Shown piece after piece: positions 42,384 to 50,639 of a stretch of 64,000 nt of DNA; position 1 is the first letter of the stretch, and each line of letters begins with the position of its first letter. Made by a program: the position numbers and the translations under genes. This DNA is from an uncultured Lachnospiraceae bacterium. Its GTDB lineage: Bacteria; Bacillota; Clostridia; Lachnospirales; Lachnospiraceae. Below the pieces are notes generated by a model that saw only the letters and a list, made by a program, of their open reading frames with translations, was not told the origin of the DNA and searched no databases. The DNA lies in NCBI GenBank assembly GCA_910584585.1, contig CAJUBP010000011.1, positions 48,900 through 112,899 of the forward strand. Direction: 5' to 3'.

Positions 42384-43364
42384 ATGGCAAAAGAAATAAT
42401 AGATGATTACGGTAAACTTAAGGGCTCCCTCCAATTTGGAGGCCCTGGCCCGAAAGGCCCCGCTGGGAAAGGCGGGCCGGGGGCAGGAGGCCCTCCGGCT
42501 GGGTTTCAGGCTCCTATGGCGGATATCAGCTGGGTAAAAAGAAAATATCTGGATGTCCCCTATGCAGCGGAATCGAAAAACCAAATCCTGGATATCTTTC
42601 TGCCGGAAGAAGGGGAAGGGCCGTTCCCGGCGCTGTTCCACATTCATGGCGGAGGATTCGGGCTGGGGGATAAACGGGACGATCATATGGATACCTATTT
42701 GAAGCTGCTGGAAAAAGGCATTGCAATTGGCTCCATTGAGTACCGGCTCAGCGGGGAAGCAAAATTTCCTGCAGCGGTTCTGGACTGCCGCATGGCCATC
42801 CGTTTCATAAAGGAGCATGGGGCAAAATACAAGCTGGATACAGAGCGTATCGGGGTAATCGGAGGTTCCGCAGGCGGAAACTTAAGCGCAATCCTTGGCA
42901 TGAATATCCCCAATGGGGAATTTATGGGAGAAGAGGGAAAGGAATTTGCCCGGGATTGTTATGTGAAAGTGGCAGTTGACCAGTTTGGCCCCACGGATTT
43001 TGCGGTTATGGATGAGATGGCAAGGGAGAATGGAGTGTCCTTTGTTGACCATGACCAGCCTTCCTCTGCTGAGAGCAGTTATATGGGAGGCCCGCTTCAG
43101 GAACTGGATCCGGAATACCTGGCAAAAGCAAACCCGATTACCTATATCAGTGACAGGATGGCGCCCATGCTGGTACAGCACGGCTGCGTAGACAGGCTTG
43201 TCCCATACAAGCAGTCTGTGATTTTGGTAGATGCAATCCGCAAAAAAGCTGGGGAAGGCAGGGTGGAGTTTACAACGCTTCCTACAGCCGACCATGAAGA
43301 TAAGCAGTATGGGACAGATGAGAATTTGGAACTGGTCTGGAATTTTGTAAAAAAATATTTATGA
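42384..43364 (+). CDS. Alpha/beta hydrolase (HSL-type esterase) with Gly/Pro-rich N-terminus
   Basis: The 326-residue cytosolic protein is a hormone-sensitive-lipase-type esterase: oxyanion motif HGGG (residues 88-91), nucleophile Ser162 in GGSAGGN, Asp in HGCVDRLVPYKQS (~276) and His in TADHEDKQY (~308). It therefore has a complete triad, unlike the related lipoprotein downstream. An odd N-terminal stretch (FGGPGPKGPAGKGGPGAGGPPAG) precedes the domain. It is in the tannin operon between transporter and glycosidase, so it probably cleaves acyl or phenolic esters of the imported sugar. Confidence 0.9.
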   Translation: MAKEIIDDYGKLKGSLQFGGPGPKGPAGKGGPGAGGPPAGFQAPMADISWVKRKYLDVPYAAESKNQILDIFLPEEGEGPFPALFHIHGGGFGLGDKRDDHMDTYLKLLEKGIAIGSIEYRLSGEAKFPAAVLDCRMAIRFIKEHGAKYKLDTERIGVIGGSAGGNLSAILGMNIPNGEFMGEEGKEFARDCYVKVAVDQFGPTDFAVMDEMARENGVSFVDHDQPSSAESSYMGGPLQELDPEYLAKANPITYISDRMAPMLVQHGCVDRLVPYKQSVILVDAIRKKAGEGRVEFTTLPTADHEDKQYGTDENLELVWNFVKKYL

Positions 43365-43373
43365 GGATGAAAG

Positions 43374-45023
43374 ATGATTGACTTAACAAAACAACCTTTT
43401 TATCTGAATGAAACACAGGTGCAGTGGGTAAAGGATACGCTGGGCAGCCTGACGGCAGAGCAGAAAGCGGGGCAGCTGTTCTGCATTATGGGTGGAGATT
43501 ATACGCCGGAAGAACGAAAAATTCTGGTGCAGGAGGGCAGGGTTGGAGGGATTCTCTTCCGGCCCGCGCCGGCAGAGGATATCCGCGCCTGGTACCGTCC
43601 GTTGGATGAGGCAGCTATGGTTCCCCTTTTAAAGGCAGCCAATTTGGAAGAAGGCGGTTACGGAGCAATCAGCGACGGCACGTTGTTTGGGTGGCCAATG
43701 CTGGCAGCAGCGGCGGATGATGAAAAAATGGTGGAGAATTTTGCTAAAGTATGCGCCGTGGAAGGCAGGAGCGTTGGCATAAACTGGACGTTTTCGCCAG
43801 TCTGCGACCTGGATCTCAATTATTTAAACCCGATTACCAATGTACGCACCTATGGGAGCGACAAGGAAAGGGTAAAGAAATTTACCGAAATATTTGCAAA
43901 AACGGTCCAGGACTGCGGGGTTGCCGCCTGTGCAAAGCACTACCCGGGGGACGGCGTGGATTACAGGGATCAGCATCTGCACCCAACCTACAACAGCCTT
44001 TCCGCCAAAGAATGGTATGAATCCTATGGGGAAATTTACCAGAACATGATAGCAAAGGATCTTTTGAGCATCATGGCGGGGCATATCGTGCAGCCGTATG
44101 TGGCGCAGGATGTAAATCCAGGCCTTTCCCTGGCAGAATGCCTGCCGGCGTCCTTAAGCAAGGAGCTGCTGACTGGGGTGCTCCGTGAGAAATTTGGATT
44201 TAACGGCCTGATTACAACGGACGCCACGATTATGGGCGGATACTGCATGGCAATGGAGCGGAAAAAGGCAATCCCAATGTCCATTATGGCCGGATGCGAT
44301 ATGCTTGTTTTCAGCACGGATTTCCAGGAAGATTATAAATGCCTTCTGGATGGTCTGCGGGAAGGGCTTCTGACAGAAGAACGGCTGGACGAAGCAGTGA
44401 CAAGAGCGCTTGCGCTGAAAGCAAAAGTATGCAGGATCGGGGAGGCGGCAGTAAGGCCAGAGGAAATAGAGGCGGAAAAATGGCATCGGGAATGTGCCGA
44501 AAAAGCCATAACCCTGGTAAAGCAGCTTCAGCCCCAGGCGCTTCCGGCAACAAAGGAAAAATACGATTGCATCCGTTTGGTTGTGCTTGGGAAGGATGAA
44601 ATCCCAGGCGGGAGCATTACGGAGACAGCCTTAAATATTTTGGAAAAGAATGGCTTTCAAGTGGAGGTTTACAAGCCTTTGGAAGATGAGCTGCACGGGA
44701 CGGGGAAGCTTTCTAAGCGGAGGCTGGTTTTGTACCTGGCCAATTATGAACATGCCAGCAACCAGACGGCAGTCCGTGTCCATTGGAGCCCAAAACATGC
44801 CTTGGACAGCCCAAGGTTTTTGAATGAAGAGAATTGTGTTTTTGTTTCCTTTGCAAACCCGTATCACCTGCAGGATGTGCCCCGTGTGAAAACTTATATC
44901 AATGCATACACTGCAACCCAGGCGACGGTGGAGATTGTACTGGAAAAACTGATGGGCAAGAGTGAATTTACAGGGATAAGCCCGGTGGATCCCTTTTGCG
45001 GCCTGATTGATACGAGACTATAG
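43374..45023 (+). CDS. Glycoside hydrolase family 3 enzyme
   Basis: The 549-residue protein has the GH3 N-terminal barrel: VGGILFRPAP, FSPVCDLDLNYLNPITNVRTYGSD, ACAKHYPGDGVDYRDQHLHP and the nucleophile region NGLITTDATIMGGY. No signal peptide is present, so it acts in the cytosol. The C-terminal ~170 residues form the second domain typical of this subgroup. Specificity (beta-glucosidase versus beta-N-acetylhexosaminidase) cannot be decided; in this operon a glucosidase acting on plant phenolic glucosides is plausible. It starts 9 bp after the esterase. Confidence 0.9.
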   Translation: MIDLTKQPFYLNETQVQWVKDTLGSLTAEQKAGQLFCIMGGDYTPEERKILVQEGRVGGILFRPAPAEDIRAWYRPLDEAAMVPLLKAANLEEGGYGAISDGTLFGWPMLAAAADDEKMVENFAKVCAVEGRSVGINWTFSPVCDLDLNYLNPITNVRTYGSDKERVKKFTEIFAKTVQDCGVAACAKHYPGDGVDYRDQHLHPTYNSLSAKEWYESYGEIYQNMIAKDLLSIMAGHIVQPYVAQDVNPGLSLAECLPASLSKELLTGVLREKFGFNGLITTDATIMGGYCMAMERKKAIPMSIMAGCDMLVFSTDFQEDYKCLLDGLREGLLTEERLDEAVTRALALKAKVCRIGEAAVRPEEIEAEKWHRECAEKAITLVKQLQPQALPATKEKYDCIRLVVLGKDEIPGGSITETALNILEKNGFQVEVYKPLEDELHGTGKLSKRRLVLYLANYEHASNQTAVRVHWSPKHALDSPRFLNEENCVFVSFANPYHLQDVPRVKTYINAYTATQATVEIVLEKLMGKSEFTGISPVDPFCGLIDTRL

Positions 45024-45128
45024 GCGCTTACAAACAATTTCTTGCGCAAAATTTTTGTATAGTGCTTGTCTGGTTTATCCAGGCTAGGAAAAAGAAAATA
45101 AAAGAAATAAGCGGATAAGGAGGAGATT

Positions 45129-46382
45129 ATGAAAAAGAAATATTTGAAAATAGTTACAGCTATGGCGTTGAGCGGATTATTATTGTTTGGATGCGGCGGT
45201 GCAGCAGGGCCTGGCGGCGGGGAAGTGGAAAGCGGCGGCGCAGCAGAGCCTGGCGGCGAAATGGAAAACGGCGGCGCGGCTGGGAATAAGGAAGGCGAAG
45301 CAGAAAATGGCGGCGAGGAAGTGAAAAATGGCATAGATGCAGAGGACGGCAAAGCAGGGGCGGATAACAACGGCACAGTTATTCCCGGCGCCTATACGTT
45401 TGAAGAAAGCGTTATGGGCGGAGCTTTCAAGGTTGTATGGACATTGGAATTGAAGGAAGACAATACTTATATACTGACAGAGGGGAATGAGGCAATGGGG
45501 GACACGGTATATGAAGGGACGTATACCGTGGAAGACGGCATTGTGGTGACAGGGCCGTTTGAGCAGGATCCTCCCCAGGCAGCGTTCTTTGAAAAGGATA
45601 AATCCTGCAAATGGAGGCTGGAAGGAGAAACCTGTACGCCGGTAAATTATTCAGCGGGCGAAGATGCAGGGATGAAAATGGGTTCAAAAAAAGAAAGCGA
45701 TAGTGAAGATCCGCTCAGCAATGTTGCATATGCAGGCGGATCGCCCGCCCAGGTGTGCGATATCCATTTGCCAAAGGGCGACGGCCCCTTCCCGGTGATT
45801 GTCCTGTCACACGGCGGCGGCTTCCTGTTTGGGGATCAGAATATGGAACTAATCCAGCCGGTCATCCAGGCGGGGACTGCCAAGGGATATGCAGTGGTCA
45901 GCATAGACTACCGGAAGTCTGCGGAAACAGTATTCCCTGGGGCGCTTGCAGATGTAAAAGCGGCAGTGCGGTTTGTCCGTGCAAACGCAGAGGAATATGG
46001 GTTTGATGCGGAGCATATCGCTGTGTGGGGCGAGTCCGCAGGCGCATATTTATCCCTGATGGCTGCCCTTACGCCGGAAGTGAAAGAGCTGAATGGGGAT
46101 GTTTCAGAACATGGGGACGTCTCGTCAGCGGTGACAGCCCTTGTTGATTTTTACGGCCCGGTGGAGTTTTATACCATGGATGATGAGTACAAAAGCCTTG
46201 GAAAGGAAGACAGCGCTTTTTCCACGAATGAGTCTTTTGAAAGCAAATTCCTTGGCGGCGTAATCGGGGAAGAAAATGTAGAATTTTCCGTGATTGAAGG
46301 AGCGGGGCACGAAGATGCGCAGTTCTATACGGATGAAAACCTGGGGAAAGTTTTTGAATTTTTAGATGGTGCAATGAAATAA
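45129..46382 (+). CDS. Lipoprotein alpha/beta hydrolase, internally deleted and probably inactive
   Basis: The 417-residue lipoprotein has lipobox LLLFGC (Cys22), a Gly/Glu-rich repeat linker, a small beta domain (PGAYTFEESVMGGAFKVVWTLELKED) and an alpha/beta hydrolase with SHGGGFLFG, nucleophile GESAGA and a His in EGAGHEDAQF. Between SFESKFLGG and VIGEENVEFSVIEGAG about 50 residues are missing compared with the related esterase two genes upstream, and the lost stretch would hold the catalytic Asp (HGxxDxxVPxxQS). The deletion is in frame. It may bind substrate at the membrane or have become a non-catalytic relic. Confidence 0.85.
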   Translation: MKKKYLKIVTAMALSGLLLFGCGGAAGPGGGEVESGGAAEPGGEMENGGAAGNKEGEAENGGEEVKNGIDAEDGKAGADNNGTVIPGAYTFEESVMGGAFKVVWTLELKEDNTYILTEGNEAMGDTVYEGTYTVEDGIVVTGPFEQDPPQAAFFEKDKSCKWRLEGETCTPVNYSAGEDAGMKMGSKKESDSEDPLSNVAYAGGSPAQVCDIHLPKGDGPFPVIVLSHGGGFLFGDQNMELIQPVIQAGTAKGYAVVSIDYRKSAETVFPGALADVKAAVRFVRANAEEYGFDAEHIAVWGESAGAYLSLMAALTPEVKELNGDVSEHGDVSSAVTALVDFYGPVEFYTMDDEYKSLGKEDSAFSTNESFESKFLGGVIGEENVEFSVIEGAGHEDAQFYTDENLGKVFEFLDGAMK

Positions 46383-46412
46383 AATAAGTGATGCCTATTA
46401 TGAGGAGGGCTT

Positions 46413-47885
46413 ATGGATAACAGAACAGAAATTTTAGATTTACGGACAGCGCTAGAAGTTTTACGAGGGATAGAGGGGCAATTGATAGAAACGGATACAG
46501 CAGTGGATCCCGAAGCAGAATTGTCCGGCGTTTACCGCCATGTGGGCGCCGGCGGGACGGTTATGCGGCCTACGAAGGTGAATGGCCCGGCGATGATTTT
46601 TAAAAATGTAAAAGGGCATCCAGATGTAAGCGTGGTAATCGGCCTTCTTGCCAGCAGGGAACGGGTGGGCATCCTATTGGGCTGCGAAAAGGAGAATCTG
46701 GGAAAACTGCTCTGCGAGTGCGCCCTGCATCCGGTCATGCCGGAGGTGACCGAGGAGGAAGCCCCCTGCCAGGAGGTGATTTACCGGGCAGAGGATCCTG
46801 GGTTTGACCTTTTCAAATTGATACCAGCGCCAACGAATACCCCGGTTGATGCAGGGCCGTATATCACCATGGGAATGTGTTATGCGACCCACCCGGACAC
46901 AGGGCTTTCGGATGTGACGATCCACCGGATGTGCATCCAGTCCAAGGATGAACTTTCTATCTTTTTACAGCCAGGCAGCCGCCACATCGGCGCAATGGCA
47001 GAGCGGGCCACGGAATTAAACCAGCCCTTGCCCATTTCTATTTCCATCGGAGTAGATCCTGCAATTGAAATCGGCTCCTGCTTTGAGCCGCCCACAACGC
47101 CCCTTGGGTATAACGAGCTGTCCATTGCAGGCGCCATCCGCAGGCAGCCGGTGAAACTGCACAAATGCGTATCCATCCATGAAAACGCCATTGCCAATGC
47201 AGAGTATGTCATTGAAGGAGAGATTGCGCCAGGCGTAAAGGTAGTGGAAGACCAGAATTCCCACACCGGGTTTGCAATGCCGGAGTTCCCGGGATACAAC
47301 GGGCATGCTTCCAATGAATGCTGGCTGATAAAGGTAAAGGCTGTCACCACAAGGAAGAATCCGATTATGCAGACGGTAATCGGGCCTTCCGAGGAGCATG
47401 TGAACCTTGCGGGCATCCCCACGGAAGCAAGCATTTACAATATGATTCACAAGGCTCTCCCGGGCAAGGTGACAAATGTCTATGCACACCCTTCAGGGGG
47501 CGGAAAATACATGGCGGTGCTGCAGTGCAGGAAAACGGTGCATACCGACGAGGGCAAACAGCGCCAGGCAGCGCTGCTGGCATTTTCCGCATTTCCAGAA
47601 TTAAAGCATGTGATCCTTGTGGATGAGGATGTGGATATCTTTGACAGCCGCGACGTGCTGTGGGCCATGAACACCAGATTCCAGGGCGACCGGGATATCA
47701 TAACCATACCAGGCGTAAGATGCCATCCCTTAGACCCGAGCTCTATCCCGGAATATGCGCCATCCATCACGGACGGCGGGATGAGCTGTAAGACGATTTT
47801 TGACTGCACGGCGCCCTTTCATTTGAAAGAACATTTTGTACGCGCGCAGTTTATGGAAGTGGATCCAGGCAAGTGGTTAAAATAA
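46413..47885 (+). CDS. UbiD-family decarboxylase, probably gallate decarboxylase (LpdC-like)
   Basis: The 490-residue protein belongs to the UbiD family, whose members use prenylated FMN to decarboxylate aromatic or unsaturated acids. It shows the TIHRMCIQ segment with the catalytic Arg (~172), the AEYVIEGEI strand with the conserved Glu residues (264-270) and the central EDQNSHTGFAMPEFPGYNGHA region. The UbiX gene that makes the cofactor and the LpdD-like gene follow directly. UbiD plus UbiX plus LpdD beside a tannase strongly suggests conversion of gallate to pyrogallol, as in Lactobacillus plantarum. Other phenolic acids remain possible. Confidence 0.88.
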   Translation: MDNRTEILDLRTALEVLRGIEGQLIETDTAVDPEAELSGVYRHVGAGGTVMRPTKVNGPAMIFKNVKGHPDVSVVIGLLASRERVGILLGCEKENLGKLLCECALHPVMPEVTEEEAPCQEVIYRAEDPGFDLFKLIPAPTNTPVDAGPYITMGMCYATHPDTGLSDVTIHRMCIQSKDELSIFLQPGSRHIGAMAERATELNQPLPISISIGVDPAIEIGSCFEPPTTPLGYNELSIAGAIRRQPVKLHKCVSIHENAIANAEYVIEGEIAPGVKVVEDQNSHTGFAMPEFPGYNGHASNECWLIKVKAVTTRKNPIMQTVIGPSEEHVNLAGIPTEASIYNMIHKALPGKVTNVYAHPSGGGKYMAVLQCRKTVHTDEGKQRQAALLAFSAFPELKHVILVDEDVDIFDSRDVLWAMNTRFQGDRDIITIPGVRCHPLDPSSIPEYAPSITDGGMSCKTIFDCTAPFHLKEHFVRAQFMEVDPGKWLK

Positions 47886-47914
47886 AGGCAATCAAATAAT
47901 TGAGGTGAAGCGCT

Positions 47915-48481
47915 ATGAAGAAGAAACGTTTACTGGTAGGCATGAGCGGCGCGTCCGGCGCGCCCATTGCGGTGGAATTGTTAAAGCAGCTAAAAAAAGA
48001 AGAGTCCGTGGAAAGCCACCTGATCGTTACCAGGGGGGCGGAACTAACCCTGCGGCAGGAGACGGGACTGTCCTTAGAGGATGTGAAGGCCCTGGCAGAC
48101 GTTAGTTATGACAATGCCAGCATCGGGGCAAGGCCGGCTTCCGGGAGTTTTCAGATGGAAGGGATGGTTATCGTCCCCTGTTCCATGAAAACAGCCGCCG
48201 GTATCGTTTCAGGGTATAGCGAGAACTTGCTTCTGCGCGCGGCCGACGTGATGTTAAAGGAAAGGCGCAGGCTGGTGCTGGTAGCTAGGGAATCACCCTT
48301 TAGCACCGTCCATCTTAGGAATCTTTATGAATTAAGCCAGATGGGCGTGGTTATCATGCCCCCGGTGCTGACTTATTACAACCATCCAGGCTCATTGGAA
48401 GACTGTACCCGGTATGCGGCGCAAAGAATCATGCGGCAGTTCGGGCTGAATGAGGATGGGTATGAATGGGAGGGGATGTAA
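47915..48481 (+). CDS. ubiX: UbiX-family flavin prenyltransferase (LpdB-like)
   Basis: UbiX attaches a dimethylallyl group to FMN to make the prenylated flavin that UbiD decarboxylases need. The 188-residue protein has the family motifs GMSGASGAPIAVELL near the start, VPCSMKTAAGIVSGYSENLLLRAADVMLKERRRLVL (the phosphate and dimethylallyl sites) and the C-terminal LEDCTRYAAQRIM. It starts 29 bp after the decarboxylase and its stop abuts the next gene's start with no gap. It is dedicated to the adjacent UbiD by context. Confidence 0.95.
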   Translation: MKKKRLLVGMSGASGAPIAVELLKQLKKEESVESHLIVTRGAELTLRQETGLSLEDVKALADVSYDNASIGARPASGSFQMEGMVIVPCSMKTAAGIVSGYSENLLLRAADVMLKERRRLVLVARESPFSTVHLRNLYELSQMGVVIMPPVLTYYNHPGSLEDCTRYAAQRIMRQFGLNEDGYEWEGM

Positions 48482-50623
48482 ATGCATTGCAAAAAAAAGA
48501 TACAAGTATTTGGCCGTGAAATCAATATTGTTGTATATGACACGGGAGCCGGCATCAGCGTCTTGATTGAAGGCGGCACAAAAGGGCATATCGGCGCGGT
48601 TGCCGTGGCGTTGTCCGGCCGGGTGGAGAATAGCATTGTGTTTCCCTCCCACAAAGAGGGGATTGTCTGTGAACAGTGGGTCGCAAGAATCAGCGCCGTC
48701 TATCCAGGGCCGGTGGTTGTACAGGCAGGCATACATTACGACCATATTACAAAAGAGCAGATTGAAGAAATCTTGGAAACATTGGGCAGGGAATTAGACA
48801 TTTTGATGGAAGATATTGAACATGAAGGAGAAAAGAGAATGGAAGATATTTCTATTACGAATCAAACAATGGAACTGTCAGACTGCAAAAAAGACTGGTT
48901 CTATGATGAGAAATATAAGTGCTGGTGCCTGGAGGATATTTTATATACCCAAAAGGCTGTAACGCCGAAATTCCAAAGGCTTAGCATTTTTGTGCCAGAG
49001 CCTTACATGAAGGAAAACGGGGAAATTAACCTGGAGGGTACGGTAAATGGGTACACAGCATCCACGGTGCCGGTGATTTTTGAAAATAATTCAGCAGGGT
49101 ATATGCAGATGCCGCACGTATGGCTGGAAGGACCCCGGTGCTATGCGCGGCAGTACCTGGAAAAAGGGTACGTCTATGTTACCTGCGGAAACCGGGGAAG
49201 TGAATCTAAGGACAAAAACGGGAAGTGGTGCGGAAAGTCCCCGGCAAACCTGGTGGATTTAAAAACCGCCATCCGCTTCCTCAGGCATAATGCAGGCTGC
49301 ATTCCAGGGAACCTGGACCGCATCATATCCGTAGGCTGGAGCGCAGGCGGCGCAATGTCCGCCCTTCTTGGGGTGACTGGGAATAATGGGAATTATACCC
49401 CATACCTGGAAGAAAACGGCGCTTTTATGGATGAGCGGGATGATGTTTATGCATCGCAGATTTACTGCCCCATTGTAGATTTGGAGCACGCGGACCTTGC
49501 CTATGAATGGATGTTCCATGGAGATAAGGAAAATGAAGCGTCCCCTGCAGGGCCGGCAGGAAGCATGACGCCTTTCCAGGAAGCGCTTTCCACAAAGCTG
49601 ATGGAAAGATATATTGCATACTTTAACAGCCTTGGGCTTGTAGACCCGGACAGCCATGATGCCCTGCGCCTGAATGAAGATGGAAGAAGCGGCGCCGGGT
49701 ATGATTACCTGATGGGAAAACTGAACGAATCCGCCACAGAATTTTTGCAAAGGCTTGAAGCGGGGGAACTTTCGGAACATTATTCTCCCCAGGATTATCT
49801 GGAAGGCAACTATGAATATGAGACGATGGCGCCTATGGGCGGCGGCAAGCCGGATAAGGAAGAAGCAAACCTCATGCAGGGACATGCAGGGCCAGGCGTT
49901 GCCTTGCCAAAGGATGGGAAACCGGATGAGGAAACATCCAATCTCATGCAAGGCCATGCGGGGCCAGGCGTTGCCTTGCGCAAGGATTCTGAGGGAAGAG
50001 AAAAGCCGTCCCTTGGCGATTTGGTATCACGCCCGCCCAAAGGAGAGCCTTATGAAGTCTTTGAACCGCCGATGGTGAAAGTAAAAGGCAAAAATAAGCA
50101 GGAATGGCTGAAATGGGATGGCAGCAAGGCGGAAATCACAGATCTGGACGCCTATGTGCGAAACCACCGCAGAAGGATGAAACCCTGCACGTCTTTTGAT
50201 ACCCTTGGCATGGACAGCGGGGAAAACCGCGTATTTGGAACGCCGGAAAACCATTTTATGCATTTTAACGGGGAAATCGCAAAAGCCATTGAGGAATTAA
50301 AGCAGGAATTTCCAGAAGAGTACCAGAAATATTACCAGGCTTATCAGGCGGCAGATAACGATGAGGAACTGAAAAGAAGGGTGTATTTGATGAATCCCTT
50401 CAATTATATTGGCGCCTCTGAAAAGAGCGACGCTGCAGAATATTTCCGGATCAGGGTTGGGGCAGGGGATGCCGATACCTCCTTTTCCGTGAGCATGTCG
50501 CTGGCTTTAAAGCTTGCGGCGGCTGGAAAATTGGTTGATTATGCGCTTGTATGGGATAAGCCCCACTGTGAAGCGGATTATCCTGGGGAAGTGTGTGGAT
50601 GGATTGAAAAAATCTGTAGATAG
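48482..50623 (+). CDS. LpdD-like protein fused in frame to a subtype-B tannase
   Basis: This 713-residue protein joins two functions. Residues 1-119 match the LpdD family (ISVLIEGGTKGHIGAVAVAL, HKEGIVCEQW, VVVQAGIHYDHITKEQIEEI), a small partner of UbiD/UbiX gallate decarboxylases. Residues ~120-713 match subtype-B tannases: TVNGYTASTVP, CGNRGSESKDKNG, GWSAGGAMSAL with nucleophile Ser287, EHADLAYEWMFHG, GAGDADTSF (Asp663) and WDKPHCEADY (His695), the spacing between Asp and His being 32 as in the family. A good AGGAG site and ATG at 48839 could also start the tannase alone (594 residues). About 120 extra residues lie in the lid region (~430-545), including a 24-residue repeat. Tannase frees gallate from galloyl esters for the decarboxylase. 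Confidence 0.85.
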   Translation: MHCKKKIQVFGREINIVVYDTGAGISVLIEGGTKGHIGAVAVALSGRVENSIVFPSHKEGIVCEQWVARISAVYPGPVVVQAGIHYDHITKEQIEEILETLGRELDILMEDIEHEGEKRMEDISITNQTMELSDCKKDWFYDEKYKCWCLEDILYTQKAVTPKFQRLSIFVPEPYMKENGEINLEGTVNGYTASTVPVIFENNSAGYMQMPHVWLEGPRCYARQYLEKGYVYVTCGNRGSESKDKNGKWCGKSPANLVDLKTAIRFLRHNAGCIPGNLDRIISVGWSAGGAMSALLGVTGNNGNYTPYLEENGAFMDERDDVYASQIYCPIVDLEHADLAYEWMFHGDKENEASPAGPAGSMTPFQEALSTKLMERYIAYFNSLGLVDPDSHDALRLNEDGRSGAGYDYLMGKLNESATEFLQRLEAGELSEHYSPQDYLEGNYEYETMAPMGGGKPDKEEANLMQGHAGPGVALPKDGKPDEETSNLMQGHAGPGVALRKDSEGREKPSLGDLVSRPPKGEPYEVFEPPMVKVKGKNKQEWLKWDGSKAEITDLDAYVRNHRRRMKPCTSFDTLGMDSGENRVFGTPENHFMHFNGEIAKAIEELKQEFPEEYQKYYQAYQAADNDEELKRRVYLMNPFNYIGASEKSDAAEYFRIRVGAGDADTSFSVSMSLALKLAAAGKLVDYALVWDKPHCEADYPGEVCGWIEKICR
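49844..49987 (+). repeat. 72-bp tandem duplication encoding a 24-residue repeat in the tannase
   Basis: Residues 455-478 and 479-502 repeat with 20 of 24 positions the same; each contains NLMQGHAGPGVAL and starts GKPD. The unit sits in the lid insertion of the tannase. In-frame duplication is recent by the nucleotide similarity. Confidence 0.9.
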
Positions 50624-50639
50624 GCGGTGGATATCATGG

